The translations under genes were made by a program, and so were the position numbers. From Thermomicrobium sp. 4228-Ro (GTDB lineage: Bacteria > Chloroflexota > Chloroflexia > Thermomicrobiales > Thermomicrobiaceae): a stretch of 64,000 nt of DNA. The DNA lies in contig NZ_JAPFQM010000001.1 of NCBI RefSeq assembly GCF_026241205.1, forward strand, positions 1,736,001-1,800,000, given 5' to 3'. The notes beneath the pieces were generated by a model. That model was not told the origin of the DNA. It worked only from the letters and a program-made list of their open reading frames with translations, and made no database searches. This document shows positions 1 to 9,636 of this stretch, in pieces (position 1 is the stretch's first letter; the number at the start of each line of letters is the position of its first letter).

Positions 1-626
1 TGCGGGAGTGCCATGCCCGCCTTATCGACCATGTCGATCTGTTGGGACCGCTGTTGGGTCAGATCTCGCAAAAAGTGGGTGTGGAACCACTGCTCAGGCC
101 GGGTGCTGCGCGTGGTGTGGGGCCTGAGTACTTCCAGCGGATCGAGGCGATCCAATATACGGTGCGCCACGACGATGGCCAGGGACTCGAGACGCTCGGT
201 GAAGCTGATATCGTCCTCGTTGGGGTCTCCCGCACGTCCAAGACACCGTTGTCAGTGTACCTGTCGATGTCGGGTTGGAAGGTTGCGAACGTCCCGATCA
301 TCCTGAACGTTCCGCCACCACCGCAGCTCCGACAGATCGATCAGCGCAAGATCGTTGGCCTTACCATCGATAAGGACGAGCTCGTCCGTATCCGTCAGCA
401 CCGCTTGCAAGCACTCGGCGGTTCCTTACCCGGCGAATATGCCGACCCAGAGAAGATTGCTGAGGAGCTGATTTACTTCCGGCGAGTCGCGCGCAGCGGC
501 TATCCCTGGCCGCTCGTGAACATCACCGGGAAATCGATCGAAGAGATCGCTAAAGAAGTGGTGTCGATCATCCAGCGGCAGCGCTTGCGCGGGCTGATCG
601 GCGCCGGCGAGGGAAACGCTGACTGA
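1..626 (+). CDS. PEP synthase / pyruvate phosphate dikinase regulatory protein (DUF299), 5'-truncated
   Basis: The reading frame is open from base 3 through the TGA at 624-626, so the N-terminus lies left of the window and about 207 residues are visible. The protein contains GVSRTSKTP, the P-loop-like motif of the DUF299 family, followed by SVYLSMSGWKVANVPI and a C-terminal helix rich in basic residues. Members of this family are bifunctional ADP-dependent kinase/phosphorylases that switch PEP synthase or pyruvate phosphate dikinase off and on by phosphorylating and dephosphorylating a Thr near the catalytic His. Neither target enzyme is visible here. The next gene, sppA, begins 22 nt downstream on the same strand. 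Confidence 0.9.
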   Translation, partial: RECHARLIDHVDLLGPLLGQISQKVGVEPLLRPGAARGVGPEYFQRIEAIQYTVRHDDGQGLETLGEADIVLVGVSRTSKTPLSVYLSMSGWKVANVPIILNVPPPPQLRQIDQRKIVGLTIDKDELVRIRQHRLQALGGSLPGEYADPEKIAEELIYFRRVARSGYPWPLVNITGKSIEEIAKEVVSIIQRQRLRGLIGAGEGNAD

Positions 627-648
627 CACGGGAAAGGACGTTCGATCG

Positions 649-1599
649 GTGGGACGACGGACACGACGTGTCTGGTGGATCGTCGGGGTATCGCTGCTCC
701 TCGTGGTGAGCTGCGTGGCCACGACTGCGGGCTTCGCTTGGCTGGTTTCGGGAGGGGTGAACAGCTGGTTCGAGCAGCCGCACGTGGCGGAGATCCGTGT
801 GCGCGGCACGATCGTCTTACGCGGCAGTGGCGGCCTCCTGACCGGTGAGGCGGCGAGTGCCGAGCGGATCGTCGAGCAGCTCGACCGAGCCAGGGAGAAT
901 CCGAAGGCCAAAGTCATACTGCTCCGGGTCGATAGCCCGGGCGGTGGCGTGAATGCCGCCCGCGAGATCTGGGCGGCAGTCCGGCGGGTGCAGGATGCGG
1001 GGAAACCGGTCGTCGCGTTCTTCGAGGACACCGCAGCGTCCGGAGGCTACTATATCAGTGCCTCGGCTGACCGTATCGTGGCGATGCCCGACACCATAAC
1101 CGGCAGTATCGGTGTGATTGCAATCGTTCCGGATCTTTCCGGTCTGTACGAGAAGGTGGGGATCCGGTACCAGGTCGTCAAGAGTGGCGAATTCAAGGAT
1201 ATGCTCTCGAGCGATCGGCCGATGACTCCTGAAGAGCGAGCGATTCTCGAACGCCTCATCCAGGAAGCGTACGATGAGTTCGTGCGGGTTGTTGCCGAGG
1301 GACGAGGCCTCCCGGAGGAACAGGTGCGCGAGCTTGCCGACGGCCGGATCTATACGGGGCGCCAGGCAGCCGAGCTGGGTTTGGTCGACGAGCTGGGTGG
1401 CTACCGCGATGCGCGAGCAGTCGCTGGCCAACTCGCTGGCTTGGGGAGCGAGCCCCCTGTTCGGGTCTACAGTGCCCCGCCCAGTTTCTGGGAAACGTTG
1501 AGCGGGACGGCTGCGTCATTGCTCTTCGGCACCGAACAAGGGCCGGCCGTCGTCGTGCCGACCGGCCCCATCGACGTGCGGTACGAACTCGGCTGGTAG
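649..1599 (+). CDS. sppA: signal peptide peptidase SppA (S49 serine protease)
   Basis: This is a 316-residue protein with a GTG start preceded by GGAAAGGACG. Residues 8-33 form one N-terminal membrane anchor and the rest would face outside the membrane. The S49 fold is seen in RVDSPGGG (93-100), the nucleophile in AASGGYY (Ser131), and the general base in SGEFKD (Lys183). The 52-residue gap between Ser and Lys matches the short, single-domain Bacillus-type SppA. Family members degrade leftover signal peptides in the membrane. It may be co-transcribed with the upstream regulator gene; it converges on the slipin gene. Confidence 0.93.
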   Translation: MGRRTRRVWWIVGVSLLLVVSCVATTAGFAWLVSGGVNSWFEQPHVAEIRVRGTIVLRGSGGLLTGEAASAERIVEQLDRARENPKAKVILLRVDSPGGGVNAAREIWAAVRRVQDAGKPVVAFFEDTAASGGYYISASADRIVAMPDTITGSIGVIAIVPDLSGLYEKVGIRYQVVKSGEFKDMLSSDRPMTPEERAILERLIQEAYDEFVRVVAEGRGLPEEQVRELADGRIYTGRQAAELGLVDELGGYRDARAVAGQLAGLGSEPPVRVYSAPPSFWETLSGTAASLLFGTEQGPAVVVPTGPIDVRYELGW

Positions 1600-1611
1600 G
1601 GATACCTGCGG

Positions 1612-2409
1612 TCAATCGTCGGCACTCGGCTGAGCGACGGGTGCTACGCGTGCGCGCCGATCCTCCAGGAAGGGCGTGATCAGGTCGATCGGGACCGGGA
1701 AGATGATCGTGCTGTTCCGCTCGGTCGCGATCTCGGTCAGGGTCTGGAGGAAGCGCAGTTGGAGTGCTCCCGGTACGCTCAAGAGCGTCCGTGCGGCTTC
1801 GGCGAGCTGACCTGCCGCGGCGAGTTCGCCCTCGGCGTGAATGATCTTGGCGCGCTTTTCGCGTTCGGCTTCGGCCTGACGAGCCATCGCGCGCTGCATC
1901 GACTCGGGGAGTTCGACGTCCTTGATCTCGACGATGCTGACCTTGACGCCCCACGGCTCGGTTTGCTCGTCGATGATTTCCTGCAACTTCTGATTGATCT
2001 TCTCGCGCTCGGCCAGCAGCTCGTCGAGCTCGACTTGCCCGAGGACGCTCCGCAGGGTGGTCTGCGCGATTTGGGACGTCGCACGGATGAAGTCGGCGAC
2101 ATTGACGACGGCCGCGTTCGGATCGACGACGCGGAAATAGGCGACGGCATTCACCCGGACGGTGACGTTATCGCGCGTGATGACCTCCTGGACAGGGATG
2201 TCCATGGTCACGACGCGGAGGTCGACCTTGACCATGCGCTCGATGATCGGGATGAGCAGGATCAGCCCTGGCCCGCGGGGTCCGACGAGTCGCCCGAGCC
2301 GGAAAACGACGCCCCGCTCGTACTCCTGAACCACCTTGATCATCGAGCTCAGGAACATCAGGACGAGGACGACAACGACCGCGCCGGTAATCAGTGACGT
2401 GAGACCCAT
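1612..2409 (-). CDS. slipin, SPFH/band 7 membrane protein
   Basis: This 265-residue stomatin-like protein starts at ATG behind GAGGAGAACG. It has an N-terminal hydrophobic segment (about 4-27), then [24 protein letters not shown], the hallmark start of the SPFH domain, and a helical stretch around 175-205 ([21 protein letters not shown]) used for oligomerisation. Prokaryotic slipins form membrane-bound ring complexes and are commonly encoded next to an NfeD protease that cleaves them. That is the arrangement here: nfeD ends 33 nt upstream on the same strand. Confidence 0.93.
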   Translation of the reverse strand: MGLTSLITGAVVVVLVLMFLSSMIKVVQEYERGVVFRLGRLVGPRGPGLILLIPIIERMVKVDLRVVTMDIPVQEVITRDNVTVRVNAVAYFRVVDPNAAVVNVADFIRATSQIAQTTLRSVLGQVELDELLAEREKINQKLQEIIDEQTEPWGVKVSIVEIKDVELPESMQRAMARQAEAEREKRAKIIHAEGELAAAGQLAEAARTLLSVPGALQLRFLQTLTEIATERNSTIIFPVPIDLITPFLEDRRARVAPVAQPSADD

Positions 2410-2442
2410 CGGATCGTTCTCCTCTCGGGTTCCTGCACGACG

Positions 2443-3867
2443 CTACGTCCGCCGGAACAAGGCGGCGAGTGCTCCCCTTCGCCGCGCGGGCGCTGTCTTC
2501 GCCTGCGCCGGCTCCGTCGCTGCCTCTTCCGTCAGCGGTTCGACGAGCAGAACCAGCCCTTCGACTCCGACTACTCGAACGGCTTGGCCGGCCGGGATCG
2601 GTCCGGATAGGCTGCGGGCTCGCCAGAGTTCTCCCTCGACGAAGACCATGCCTTCCGGCTCGAGCGCACGCCGGGCCACGGCGCGAGCGCCGATCAGCGC
2701 TTCCTTGCCGGTCGCTGGCCGCCGGGCATGGGCACGGGCCACGAGGTAGACGAGAACGAGGAACACAGCAGCGACCGTTCCGGTGACCGCAATGACTACT
2801 GCACGGGAGAGCTGGAAGGCGGGGTTGGCTGGCGACTGCAAGAGCAAGAGCGACCCGAGCGCGAAGGAGACGATGCCGCCGAGCGTTAGGACACCATGTG
2901 TGGGTACATACAGGTCGATGAGGAAGAGAAGAAATGCAAAGGCCATGAGCAACACACCGGTCCAGTTCACGTCGAGGGTACCGAGCGCATAGAGTCCCAG
3001 AAGCAGGAGGATTCCTCCCAGAACGCCCGGCAGGATACTGCCGGGATTGGCGAGTTCGAAAAAGATGCCGAGCATACCGAGGCTTAGCAAGATGTAGGCG
3101 ATGTTCGGGTCGCTGAGTATCTGGAAGAAACGCTCCAGAACGGTCATGTCGACCGTGACGATTTCGGCGTCACGCGTACGGAGCGTCACGCTACCGGCGC
3201 TGGTGCTGACCGTACGACCGTCCACCGCGTCGAGCAGGGCATCGAGCGAGGGAGCGACGAGGTCGACGACTCCCAGCGCTGCTGCCTCGTCGGCCGTGAT
3301 GTTCACGGCCTCGCGGACCGCTTGCTCGGCCCAGTCGGCGTTCCGCCCGTGGCGCTCCGCCAGGCTGCGGATCTTGGCGACCGCGTCGTTCACCAGCTTG
3401 CGCTGCATGGTGTCATCGGTTTGGGTGGGCTGGCCGTCCTGACCGATCAGAACCGGGCTCGCCGATCCGATGTTCGTCGCCGGTGCCATGGCAGCGATGT
3501 GCGCGGCATAGGTGATGAAGACCCCAGCCGAAGCAGCCCGCGCCCCTTGCGGTGCAACATAGACGATAACGGGGATGGGACTTTGCAGAATATCCTGGAC
3601 GATATCGTCCATCGCGGAACTCAGACCGCCTGGTGTGTCCAGCCGGATGACCACTGCTTCCGCGCCGTTGGCTACCGCCGCGTCGATGCCGCGTGCGACA
3701 TAGTCGGCCATCACGGGTGTGATGGCCCCATCGACTTCGAGGAGGTAGACACGTTCTCCTGCAGCCGCTGTCTGCTGCGCCAGCAGGCTGAGCCCGAACA
3801 ACCATATTGCCAGTGCCACGATGCCCTGGCGCAGGTTCCGCACAGTGCCTACTCCAAAACGTCTCAC
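2443..3867 (-). CDS. nfeD: NfeD-family membrane serine protease (long form)
   Basis: The 474-residue protein has an N-terminal signal/anchor, a ClpP-class protease domain (about 38-220), a block of four to five membrane helices (about 250-375) and a C-terminal OB-fold NfeD domain (about 385-445). The Ser-Lys dyad is visible as RAASAGVF (Ser113) and MQRKLVND (Lys157), like the archaeal PH1510 protease that cuts the stomatin tail. The first GTG at 3867 has a poor ribosome site; an in-frame GTG at 3843 has GGAG eight bases ahead and may be the true start. Works with the slipin gene downstream. Confidence 0.92.
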   Translation of the reverse strand: MRRFGVGTVRNLRQGIVALAIWLFGLSLLAQQTAAAGERVYLLEVDGAITPVMADYVARGIDAAVANGAEAVVIRLDTPGGLSSAMDDIVQDILQSPIPVIVYVAPQGARAASAGVFITYAAHIAAMAPATNIGSASPVLIGQDGQPTQTDDTMQRKLVNDAVAKIRSLAERHGRNADWAEQAVREAVNITADEAAALGVVDLVAPSLDALLDAVDGRTVSTSAGSVTLRTRDAEIVTVDMTVLERFFQILSDPNIAYILLSLGMLGIFFELANPGSILPGVLGGILLLLGLYALGTLDVNWTGVLLMAFAFLLFLIDLYVPTHGVLTLGGIVSFALGSLLLLQSPANPAFQLSRAVVIAVTGTVAAVFLVLVYLVARAHARRPATGKEALIGARAVARRALEPEGMVFVEGELWRARSLSGPIPAGQAVRVVGVEGLVLLVEPLTEEAATEPAQAKTAPARRRGALAALFRRT

Positions 3868-3909
3868 GGCGCACCGACCGTCAGCGTGACATCGACGCTC
3901 GACACGTTC

Positions 3910-3915
3910 AGTATA
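3910..3915 (-). promoter_or_regulatory. candidate -10 element upstream of nfeD-slipin
   Basis: On the minus strand the 64-nt gap between sbcC and nfeD holds TATACT, the -10 hexamer seen repeatedly in this window. No good -35 hexamer sits 16-18 nt upstream. If used, transcription would begin near 3903, giving nfeD-slipin a start independent of sbcC. Confidence 0.35.
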
Positions 3916-3931
3916 GATGAGCGCAGGTCAT

Positions 3932-6900
3932 TCAGACGACCACGGTAACCTGCGATCCGCTCGGTGTCTTCGTGACTTCGATGCGTTGTGGGAACTGGTC
4001 TTTCAGCTCCTCGAGATGGGTGACCACGAGGATCAGCGCGAAGCGGTCACGCACAGCCTGTAGAGCCTGGACGAGCCCCTCACGGCCTTTCGTGTCTTGT
4101 GTCCCGAACCCTTCGTCGATCACCAGCGTTTCCAGGCGACGGCCGGCCCGTTGCGCGAGGAGCAAGCTCAACGCCACGCGCAGCGCGAAGTTGATACGGA
4201 ACGCTTCACCGCCGCTGTACAGCTCATATGGACGCTGACCGAACTCGTCGCTGATGAGGATGTCGAGCGTCTCGATCGCCCCATCGCCGCTGACGCGCTC
4301 GCGTTGTGTCGCGAAATCGAGCCGGAGCGTGTTCCCGGGAAGGCGATCGAGGATGTCATTGGCGGTCTCGGCGAGTTCGGGGAGCACGTTCTCGAGGATC
4401 AGCGTCTGGATCCCGTGTTTCCCGAAAGCATGTTCCAGTTCTTCCAGGACAGCCTGCTCGCGTGCGAGATGGTCGAGCCGCGCGGCTAGGGCCGCTGCCT
4501 CCTCAGCGGCACGTTCCGCGTCGCGCAGCTGTTGTCCCACCGCGCCGATCTCGGCTTGCGTCGCGTGGAGTGCCGTCTCAGCATCGGCGAGCGCGGCCCC
4601 GGCCTCCTCCAAATCCCGCGTCGCTGCAGCCAGTTCCTCCTCAGGAGGCTTCGTTCCGCTGAGCTCCTGCTCGAGTGCTGTCAGTTCATCGACGACCGCC
4701 TGGTAGCGTTGCTCGGACTGCTCGATCTGCTGCCGTACGAAGCGGAGGGCGACGCGGGCCTGATCGAGTGCCCGCATTTCCTCGTCGACCGCGGCGAGGG
4801 CTGCAACGCGTTGTTCGAGCTGGCGGTGGTGCGCTTCGTCGTAGGGCAGTGCAGCCAGCTGCTCCTTGAGCTCGCGGATCTGCTGCTCGAGCGCCGCCAG
4901 CTGGGGATCGGTGGAGTACGCGTCCCGCAGTTGCTGCAGTTCCTGCTCGACGCGCACCCGTTCACGCTCCAGCTGCGCGAAACGCTCGAGCTCGGCCGCG
5001 ATCCGACCGAGCTGTGCCTGTAGGGTACTTTCGCCAGAGAGCCGCTCGTTCAGTTCGTCGCGACGTTGCTGCAGGCTGGCGATCTGCTCTTGCACCTCGA
5101 GCGCTGCCTGGCGGTAGGCCGCGCAGCGTTCCGCGAGGGTTCCGATCGGTCGAGCCATGAACTCGCCGAGTCGATGCTCGAGGGTAAGGATGTCCCGTTC
5201 CAGTGCGAGTAACTGTGCATCGCTGCGCTCGGCTTGGCGGAGTTGTCGGATCTGCTGCTCGAGTACCTCGAGCTGCTGCGTTACCTGGCCGAGTCGATCC
5301 AGTTCAGCGTCGATGCGTCCGAGTCGAGCCTGAAGTGCCCCTTCCTCCTGCAAGCGCTGTGCGATCTCCTTCAGCTTGCGATCGAGAGCAGCAGAGTGTT
5401 CACGGATCGCCCGCACCTCCTGGTGGCGCGCCTCGAACTCTTCGCGCAGTGCCGTGAGCTTCGTTTGCCGTTCCGCGATCTGGCGCGCCCGTTCCTCCGG
5501 TGAGAGGGGCCGCAGGCACACCGGACAGATGGCATCGAGTCGCTCCAGTTGCTGGAGTTGTTCGTTGAGTTCGGCCATCTGTGCCCGCAGTTGCTTGCCG
5601 AGAGCCGTGAGTTCCGCGTCCTGGGTGCGCAGAGAGGCCAGCTCGCGTTCGATGGCCTCTCGCTCGACTCGGACGGTCGACAGGCGGGCGAGGTCGGTCT
5701 GGAGCTGCTGCCGCTCTTGTTCGAGTCGCCCCCGCTGCGCAACGTCCTTCGCCAGCTGTTGGCGCTGACTGTCCAGCGAGCGGAGTTCAGCGAGGATCTC
5801 GCGTTGACGAGCCTCGTAGGCAGCGTACGCCTGGAGAATGGCCTGGAGATCGGCAGTGCGCTCACGGAGAGTCTGAAGCTGCGTTTCGATACCGTCACGT
5901 TCAGTCCGTAGCTCTTCCAGGCGCACGAGTTCTGCCCGGAGTCGTCGCTGCTCGAGCTCTCGTTCCGCTCGGTGCGCGAGCTCGTTCGCATAGCGCGCGA
6001 GCTGCTCCTCGCGTGCCCGTATCTCCAGAAGGAGGTGCTGCTCGCGCGTTGCCCGTTCTGCTGCGAGTCGTCCGATCCGCTCGGTCAGCTGCTGACGCAC
6101 GCTGCTGATACGTATGACTTCTTGGAGTTCCTGCTGCAGTCGCTGCCGTTCCGCAGCCCGCTCTCGGATCTCCGCCTCGCGAGCGAGCAGCGCGGCGTGC
6201 TGGCGTTCGTCCGCAGCGAGTCGCTCGAGTTCGGCCAGAATCTGCTCTCGCTGGGATCGGAGCGTCTGGGCCCGACGCTGGCGCTCACGGTAGCGGTCGA
6301 TTTCGATCGTGAGCCGGTGCACGCGCTCCTGCCAGGCGGTAACGTGGTCGCGGAGGCGTCGGAGCTCGTCGTACTGAACCGAGGCGATTCGCTCGAGTGT
6401 GGTGAGTCGTTCACGGAGAGACGGGATTTCTGCTGTCCGGGCAGCGAGAATCTCGCGCTCGTGTTCGAGGCGGAGTCGTTCCTCGCGGAGGCGCCGCCCT
6501 TCCTCCCGGGCGAGTTCACGGTATCGTTCGTAACGGTCGAGTTCGAGGAGCTCGGCGAGGATGCGCTTGCGTTCGCTCGGTGTCCGGCGCGTGAATTCGT
6601 CGGCCTTGCCCTGCAGGAGAAAGACCGAGTTCACGAACGTCGTGTAACTGATCCCGAGCAGTCGATCGATCTCGCGCTGGACGGCGTGCTTGTTACCAGT
6701 CGCGACCGGCACCCAACCCTCTTCGGTGCGTACGTGGAGTTCGAGGAGCGAACGGGTGCGCCCGCTCGCGGTGTAACCTCGGGTGACGCGATATTCCCGC
6801 CCGTCGAGCAGAAAGGAGAATTCGACGCGTGTGTCGCTTTCACCGAGGCTGACCAGGTGCTGGTTGCCGGCGCGAGCCTGCTCCCAGAGTGCCCAGGTCA

Positions 6901-7033
6901 TCGCATCGAGGAGTGCCGACTTGCCAGCTCCGTTCTCGCCAGAAAGGCACGCGAGGTGCAAGCCACTGAAGTCGACCTCGACCGGATCGCGGTAACAGAG
7001 AAAGCGCTCCAGGAAGAGACGAGTCGGTATCAT
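3932..7033 (-). CDS. sbcC: SbcC/Rad50-type DNA repair ATPase with zinc hook
   Basis: This 1033-residue SMC-like ATPase has Walker [10 protein letters not shown] near residue 33 and a Q-loop region VFLLQGKAD. Two long coiled-coil arms flank a zinc hook CPVC at residues 503-506, almost exactly mid-protein. The C-terminus holds the ABC signature [12 protein letters not shown] and Walker [10 protein letters not shown]. Family members pair with the SbcD/Mre11 nuclease to open hairpins and DNA ends. In most bacteria sbcD lies directly upstream and overlaps; here the upstream neighbour is the divergent rpoD, so the partner must be elsewhere. The ATG start is only 216 nt from the rpoD start. Confidence 0.94.
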   Translation of the reverse strand: MIPTRLFLERFLCYRDPVEVDFSGLHLACLSGENGAGKSALLDAMTWALWEQARAGNQHLVSLGESDTRVEFSFLLDGREYRVTRGYTASGRTRSLLELHVRTEEGWVPVATGNKHAVQREIDRLLGISYTTFVNSVFLLQGKADEFTRRTPSERKRILAELLELDRYERYRELAREEGRRLREERLRLEHEREILAARTAEIPSLRERLTTLERIASVQYDELRRLRDHVTAWQERVHRLTIEIDRYRERQRRAQTLRSQREQILAELERLAADERQHAALLAREAEIRERAAERQRLQQELQEVIRISSVRQQLTERIGRLAAERATREQHLLLEIRAREEQLARYANELAHRAERELEQRRLRAELVRLEELRTERDGIETQLQTLRERTADLQAILQAYAAYEARQREILAELRSLDSQRQQLAKDVAQRGRLEQERQQLQTDLARLSTVRVEREAIERELASLRTQDAELTALGKQLRAQMAELNEQLQQLERLDAICPVCLRPLSPEERARQIAERQTKLTALREEFEARHQEVRAIREHSAALDRKLKEIAQRLQEEGALQARLGRIDAELDRLGQVTQQLEVLEQQIRQLRQAERSDAQLLALERDILTLEHRLGEFMARPIGTLAERCAAYRQAALEVQEQIASLQQRRDELNERLSGESTLQAQLGRIAAELERFAQLERERVRVEQELQQLRDAYSTDPQLAALEQQIRELKEQLAALPYDEAHHRQLEQRVAALAAVDEEMRALDQARVALRFVRQQIEQSEQRYQAVVDELTALEQELSGTKPPEEELAAATRDLEEAGAALADAETALHATQAEIGAVGQQLRDAERAAEEAAALAARLDHLAREQAVLEELEHAFGKHGIQTLILENVLPELAETANDILDRLPGNTLRLDFATQRERVSGDGAIETLDILISDEFGQRPYELYSGGEAFRINFALRVALSLLLAQRAGRRLETLVIDEGFGTQDTKGREGLVQALQAVRDRFALILVVTHLEELKDQFPQRIEVTKTPSGSQVTVVV

Positions 7034-7049
7034 GCGAGACCTTTCACCG

Positions 7050-7076
7050 TTGCGTCGTGCCGAACCAGAGTATACT
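7050..7076 (+). promoter_or_regulatory. candidate rpoD promoter
   Basis: TTGCGT (7050-7055) and TATACT (7071-7076) are separated by 15 nt, slightly short for a sigma-70 promoter. The -10 lies inside GAGTATACTC, a perfect 10-bp palindrome, so the divergent sbcC side also reads TATACT at 7074-7069. Transcription from here would give rpoD a leader of about 165 nt. Confidence 0.35.
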
Positions 7077-7248
7077 CAGACCGTACGATGCGGCCGCTTT
7101 GCCCGCGACGTCGGTCTCGCATCGCCGGGTTGCGGATGTGAGGCGTTCGGCGTCGATGCGGAAGAGTCGAAGGTTCCCACGCCCGAGTTCGACGGGTTCG
7201 CTCGGTTGCCCAGCAGGGTGGTTTCGGGTACGGGGTGGAGGGGTAGGA

Positions 7249-8301
7249 ATGACTCCGAAACGTTCCGATCGTCAACCGGGAGGGAAGCGGAACGAGAAAC
7301 CGAGAAAGCAGGCAACGTTCGAGAGCGAGGCCACCGAGGAAGCGACCCCACCGACCGGAGAGGTGGTCGAGCCGGAGCGTGCGCTCGAGCCGGTCGAGGG
7401 TGAGGTGATCGAGGCGGAGCCGCTCCTCAGCGACGAGGAATTAGAGGATCTCTTCCGGAACGATCCGGCGCTGGCCAGCGATCCGCTCCGGCTCTACCTG
7501 CGCGAGATCGCCGAAGCACCGTTATTGACGCCGGAGGAGGAGGTGGAGCTGGCGAAGCGGATCAAGGAAGGCGATACCGAAGCGTTGCAGCGCTTCGTCC
7601 GCTCCAACCTGCGTCTGGTCGTGAGTATCGCCAAGCGGTACGTCGGGCGTGGGCTCTCGCTCCTGGACTTGATCCAGGAGGGGAACATCGGACTCATGCG
7701 TGCAGTCGAGAAATTCGACTGGCGGCGAGGTTACCGTTTCAGCACCTATGCGACCTGGTGGATCCGCCAGGCGATTACCCGGGCCATTGCTGACCAGGGG
7801 CGAACGATCCGGCTTCCGGTGCACATGACCGATTCGATCACCCGTTACCACCGTGCGATGACCCAACTCGCACAAGAGTTGGGCCGGCAGCCGACGCCGG
7901 AGGAAATCGCGGAAGCGATGAGTGTTCAGCCCGAGAAGATCGCCCAGATCGTTCGGGCTGCCCAACGTGCTGTCTCGTTAGATCAACCCCTGAGTGACGA
8001 GGACGAAACGAGTCTGGGTGATCTCATCGCTGACGAGCTGACGCAGTCCCCCGAAGAACTCGCCGAAGAGTCCCTGATGCGGCGCGATATCGCCGAAGTC
8101 CTCGAGATGCTTTCTCCGCGGGAACGGCTCGTCCTCCAGCTCCGCTACGGTCTCTCCGACGGTGAGCCTCGGACGTTGGCCGAGGTGGGTGACCTGCTCG
8201 GAATCAGTCGCGAGCGCGTGCGGCAAATCGAGAACGAAGCCTTGCGCAAGCTGCGTCGCATCGCCCGTGAGCGACTGGCCGAGTACTCCGCTGGTATCTG
8301 A
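7249..8301 (+). CDS. rpoD: RNA polymerase primary sigma factor (RpoD/SigA)
   Basis: The 350-residue protein starts at the ATG behind GGAGGGGTAGGA; the frame is open further upstream but has no comparable ribosome site and overlaps the candidate promoter. After a charged N-terminus of about 65 residues come region 1.2 ([10 protein letters not shown]), region 2 with the strongly conserved [14 protein letters not shown] and RTIRLPVHM, region 3, and region 4 with [18 protein letters not shown] for -35 recognition. Region 1.1 is short, as in many non-proteobacterial housekeeping sigma factors. The -10-like TATACT/TACAAT sites annotated elsewhere in this window are what this protein should recognise. 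Confidence 0.95.
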   Translation: MTPKRSDRQPGGKRNEKPRKQATFESEATEEATPPTGEVVEPERALEPVEGEVIEAEPLLSDEELEDLFRNDPALASDPLRLYLREIAEAPLLTPEEEVELAKRIKEGDTEALQRFVRSNLRLVVSIAKRYVGRGLSLLDLIQEGNIGLMRAVEKFDWRRGYRFSTYATWWIRQAITRAIADQGRTIRLPVHMTDSITRYHRAMTQLAQELGRQPTPEEIAEAMSVQPEKIAQIVRAAQRAVSLDQPLSDEDETSLGDLIADELTQSPEELAEESLMRRDIAEVLEMLSPRERLVLQLRYGLSDGEPRTLAEVGDLLGISRERVRQIENEALRKLRRIARERLAEYSAGI

Positions 8302-8323
8302 CCTGAAAAGGGAAATAGTGGGG

Positions 8324-8343
8324 CCCGCCCGTAGGTGGGCGGG
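8324..8343. terminator. hairpin between convergent rpoD and pyrB
   Basis: CCCGCCC and GGGCGGG form a 7-bp G+C stem around a 6-nt loop, 22 nt after the rpoD stop and 27 nt after the pyrB stop on the other strand. Neither side has a clean U-tract; the minus-strand side is followed by CCACTATTTCCCTTTT, which is the better fit for termination of pyrB. Confidence 0.5.
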
Positions 8344-8370
8344 ACAGCAGTTGGCCGACGAGGGTGCGGA

Positions 8371-9339
8371 TCAGGCGTGCCGGTGACCGTTCGTCGAGAG
8401 CATTCCGACCGGGTGTGGTGCGAGCACCCACTCGATCAGCGCCATGCGGAGCGGTACACCGTTCCGGGCCTGACGGAAGTAGGCAGCACGGGGATCCGAA
8501 TCGATCGCAGGATCGATCTCCCCGACACGGGGCAGCGGGTGCAGGACGATCGCGTGCCGAGCCAGTGCCTGCATGAGTCGCTCATCGATGACGAAACGGC
8601 CACACGCTGCAGCGTATTCTTCGGGATCGCTGAAGCGCTCGCGTTGGATGCGCGTTTGGTAGAGAACGTCGAGCTCTGGAGCGATCGCCTCGAGATCGCC
8701 CGTTTCCTCGACCTGGAGGCCAGCTGACCGCAATTCTTCAACTAGAAGCGCGTCCATCCGTGTCACTGGCGGAGCGACCAGATAGAGCTTCGTCCCGACT
8801 GTCTGGGTCAGGAGGCGGGCGAGCGAACGAGCAGCACGGCCGAAGCGCAAGTCACCGACGAGCGCGATCGTCAGCCCATCGATCCGGCCGCACTCGCGCC
8901 AGATGGTGTACAGGTCGATCAAGGCTTGCGTCGGATGCTCGTTCGCACCGTCACCAGCGTTGATGACGGGTATATCGACCACGGAGGCTGCCCGGGCAAC
9001 CGATCCCGCGACTGGGTGACGGATCACGACGAGATCGGCATAGCCAGCTACGACACGAGCCGTGTCTTCGATCGATTCACCCTTTGCGGCAGACGAGGTG
9101 GAAGCGGCGTATTCCGCTGAGATGACCGAGCCGCCCAGTCGGGTCATCGCCGCCTCGAAGCTGAGGCGCGTTCGGGTACTGGGCTCGTAGAAGAGCGTTG
9201 CCATGATCGCCCCGCGGGCGACCGGTGCGATTTCCCTCGGCGGGAGTGCGGCGAATTCATCAGCCCGGTCGAAGAGAGCGAGCAGGAACCGTCGATCGAA
9301 CTGGGCGACACTGAGGACATGCTTCGTCTCGAGTCTCAC
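8371..9339 (-). CDS. pyrB: aspartate carbamoyltransferase catalytic subunit
   Basis: This enzyme joins carbamoyl phosphate and aspartate in the committed step of pyrimidine synthesis. The start is the GTG at 9339, set by AAGGAGG just upstream, giving 322 residues. An upstream in-frame ATG at 9438 coincides with the predicted transcription start, so it is not used. Diagnostic motifs are YEPSTRTRLSFE (carbamoyl phosphate site), HPTQALIDLYT and HPLPRVGEI. The gene stands alone: no other pyr genes of the UMP branch are adjacent, although pyrG lies 25 kb away. See the leader structure at 9342-9420. Confidence 0.95.
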   Translation of the reverse strand: MRLETKHVLSVAQFDRRFLLALFDRADEFAALPPREIAPVARGAIMATLFYEPSTRTRLSFEAAMTRLGGSVISAEYAASTSSAAKGESIEDTARVVAGYADLVVIRHPVAGSVARAASVVDIPVINAGDGANEHPTQALIDLYTIWRECGRIDGLTIALVGDLRFGRAARSLARLLTQTVGTKLYLVAPPVTRMDALLVEELRSAGLQVEETGDLEAIAPELDVLYQTRIQRERFSDPEEYAAACGRFVIDERLMQALARHAIVLHPLPRVGEIDPAIDSDPRAAYFRQARNGVPLRMALIEWVLAPHPVGMLSTNGHRHA

Positions 9340-9341
9340 GC

Positions 9342-9420
9342 GCAACCTCCTTCTCGGCACACTGATAGGCGCGCACGCTCGACTGCGGCGCGAACGCCCT
9401 TCTTCTCGGGGGGAGGTTGC
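9342..9420 (-). promoter_or_regulatory. pyrB leader with an anti-Shine-Dalgarno segment
   Basis: In the minus-strand transcript, GCAACCTCC (9420-9412) is perfectly complementary over nine bases to GGAGGTTGC (9350-9342), which contains the ribosome binding site of pyrB. Base pairing would hide the site. The segment CCGAGAAG occurs next to both copies. The complementarity is seen directly; a regulatory role is inference. No PyrR-type attenuator with a U-run was recognised. Confidence 0.45.
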
Positions 9421-9443
9421 CTGTTCGGTGGAACCCATAGCCG

Positions 9444-9472
9444 ATGATACTCCACTGTCACTGCCCGTGCAA
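9444..9472 (-). promoter_or_regulatory. pyrB promoter
   Basis: On the minus strand TTGCAC (9472-9467) and TATCAT (9449-9444) are spaced by exactly 17 nt. Transcription would start near 9437 and leave an untranslated leader of about 98 nt before the GTG of pyrB. Confidence 0.65.
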
Positions 9473-9636
9473 GGAGTGTCCGGCGGGCACAGCGCATCCG
9501 TACGCGGTCCGTGAGAAGCTCAGGACGATGTCGCTCTGGCGCGTGGCGATCGTGACCGTTTCCCGGTACAATCGCGCGAAGAGCGACTGGGCTCCAGAGC
9601 AGCACCTATCGTACCGATACAACGAGTAGGACACCG

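Noticed and set aside
3900-7100. Long open frames on the plus strand opposite sbcC (for example 5972-7141)
   Set aside because: High G+C and Glu/Leu/Arg-rich coiled-coil codons leave the antisense frame open; these frames have no ribosome sites and no recognisable domains, while sbcC has all ATPase motifs.
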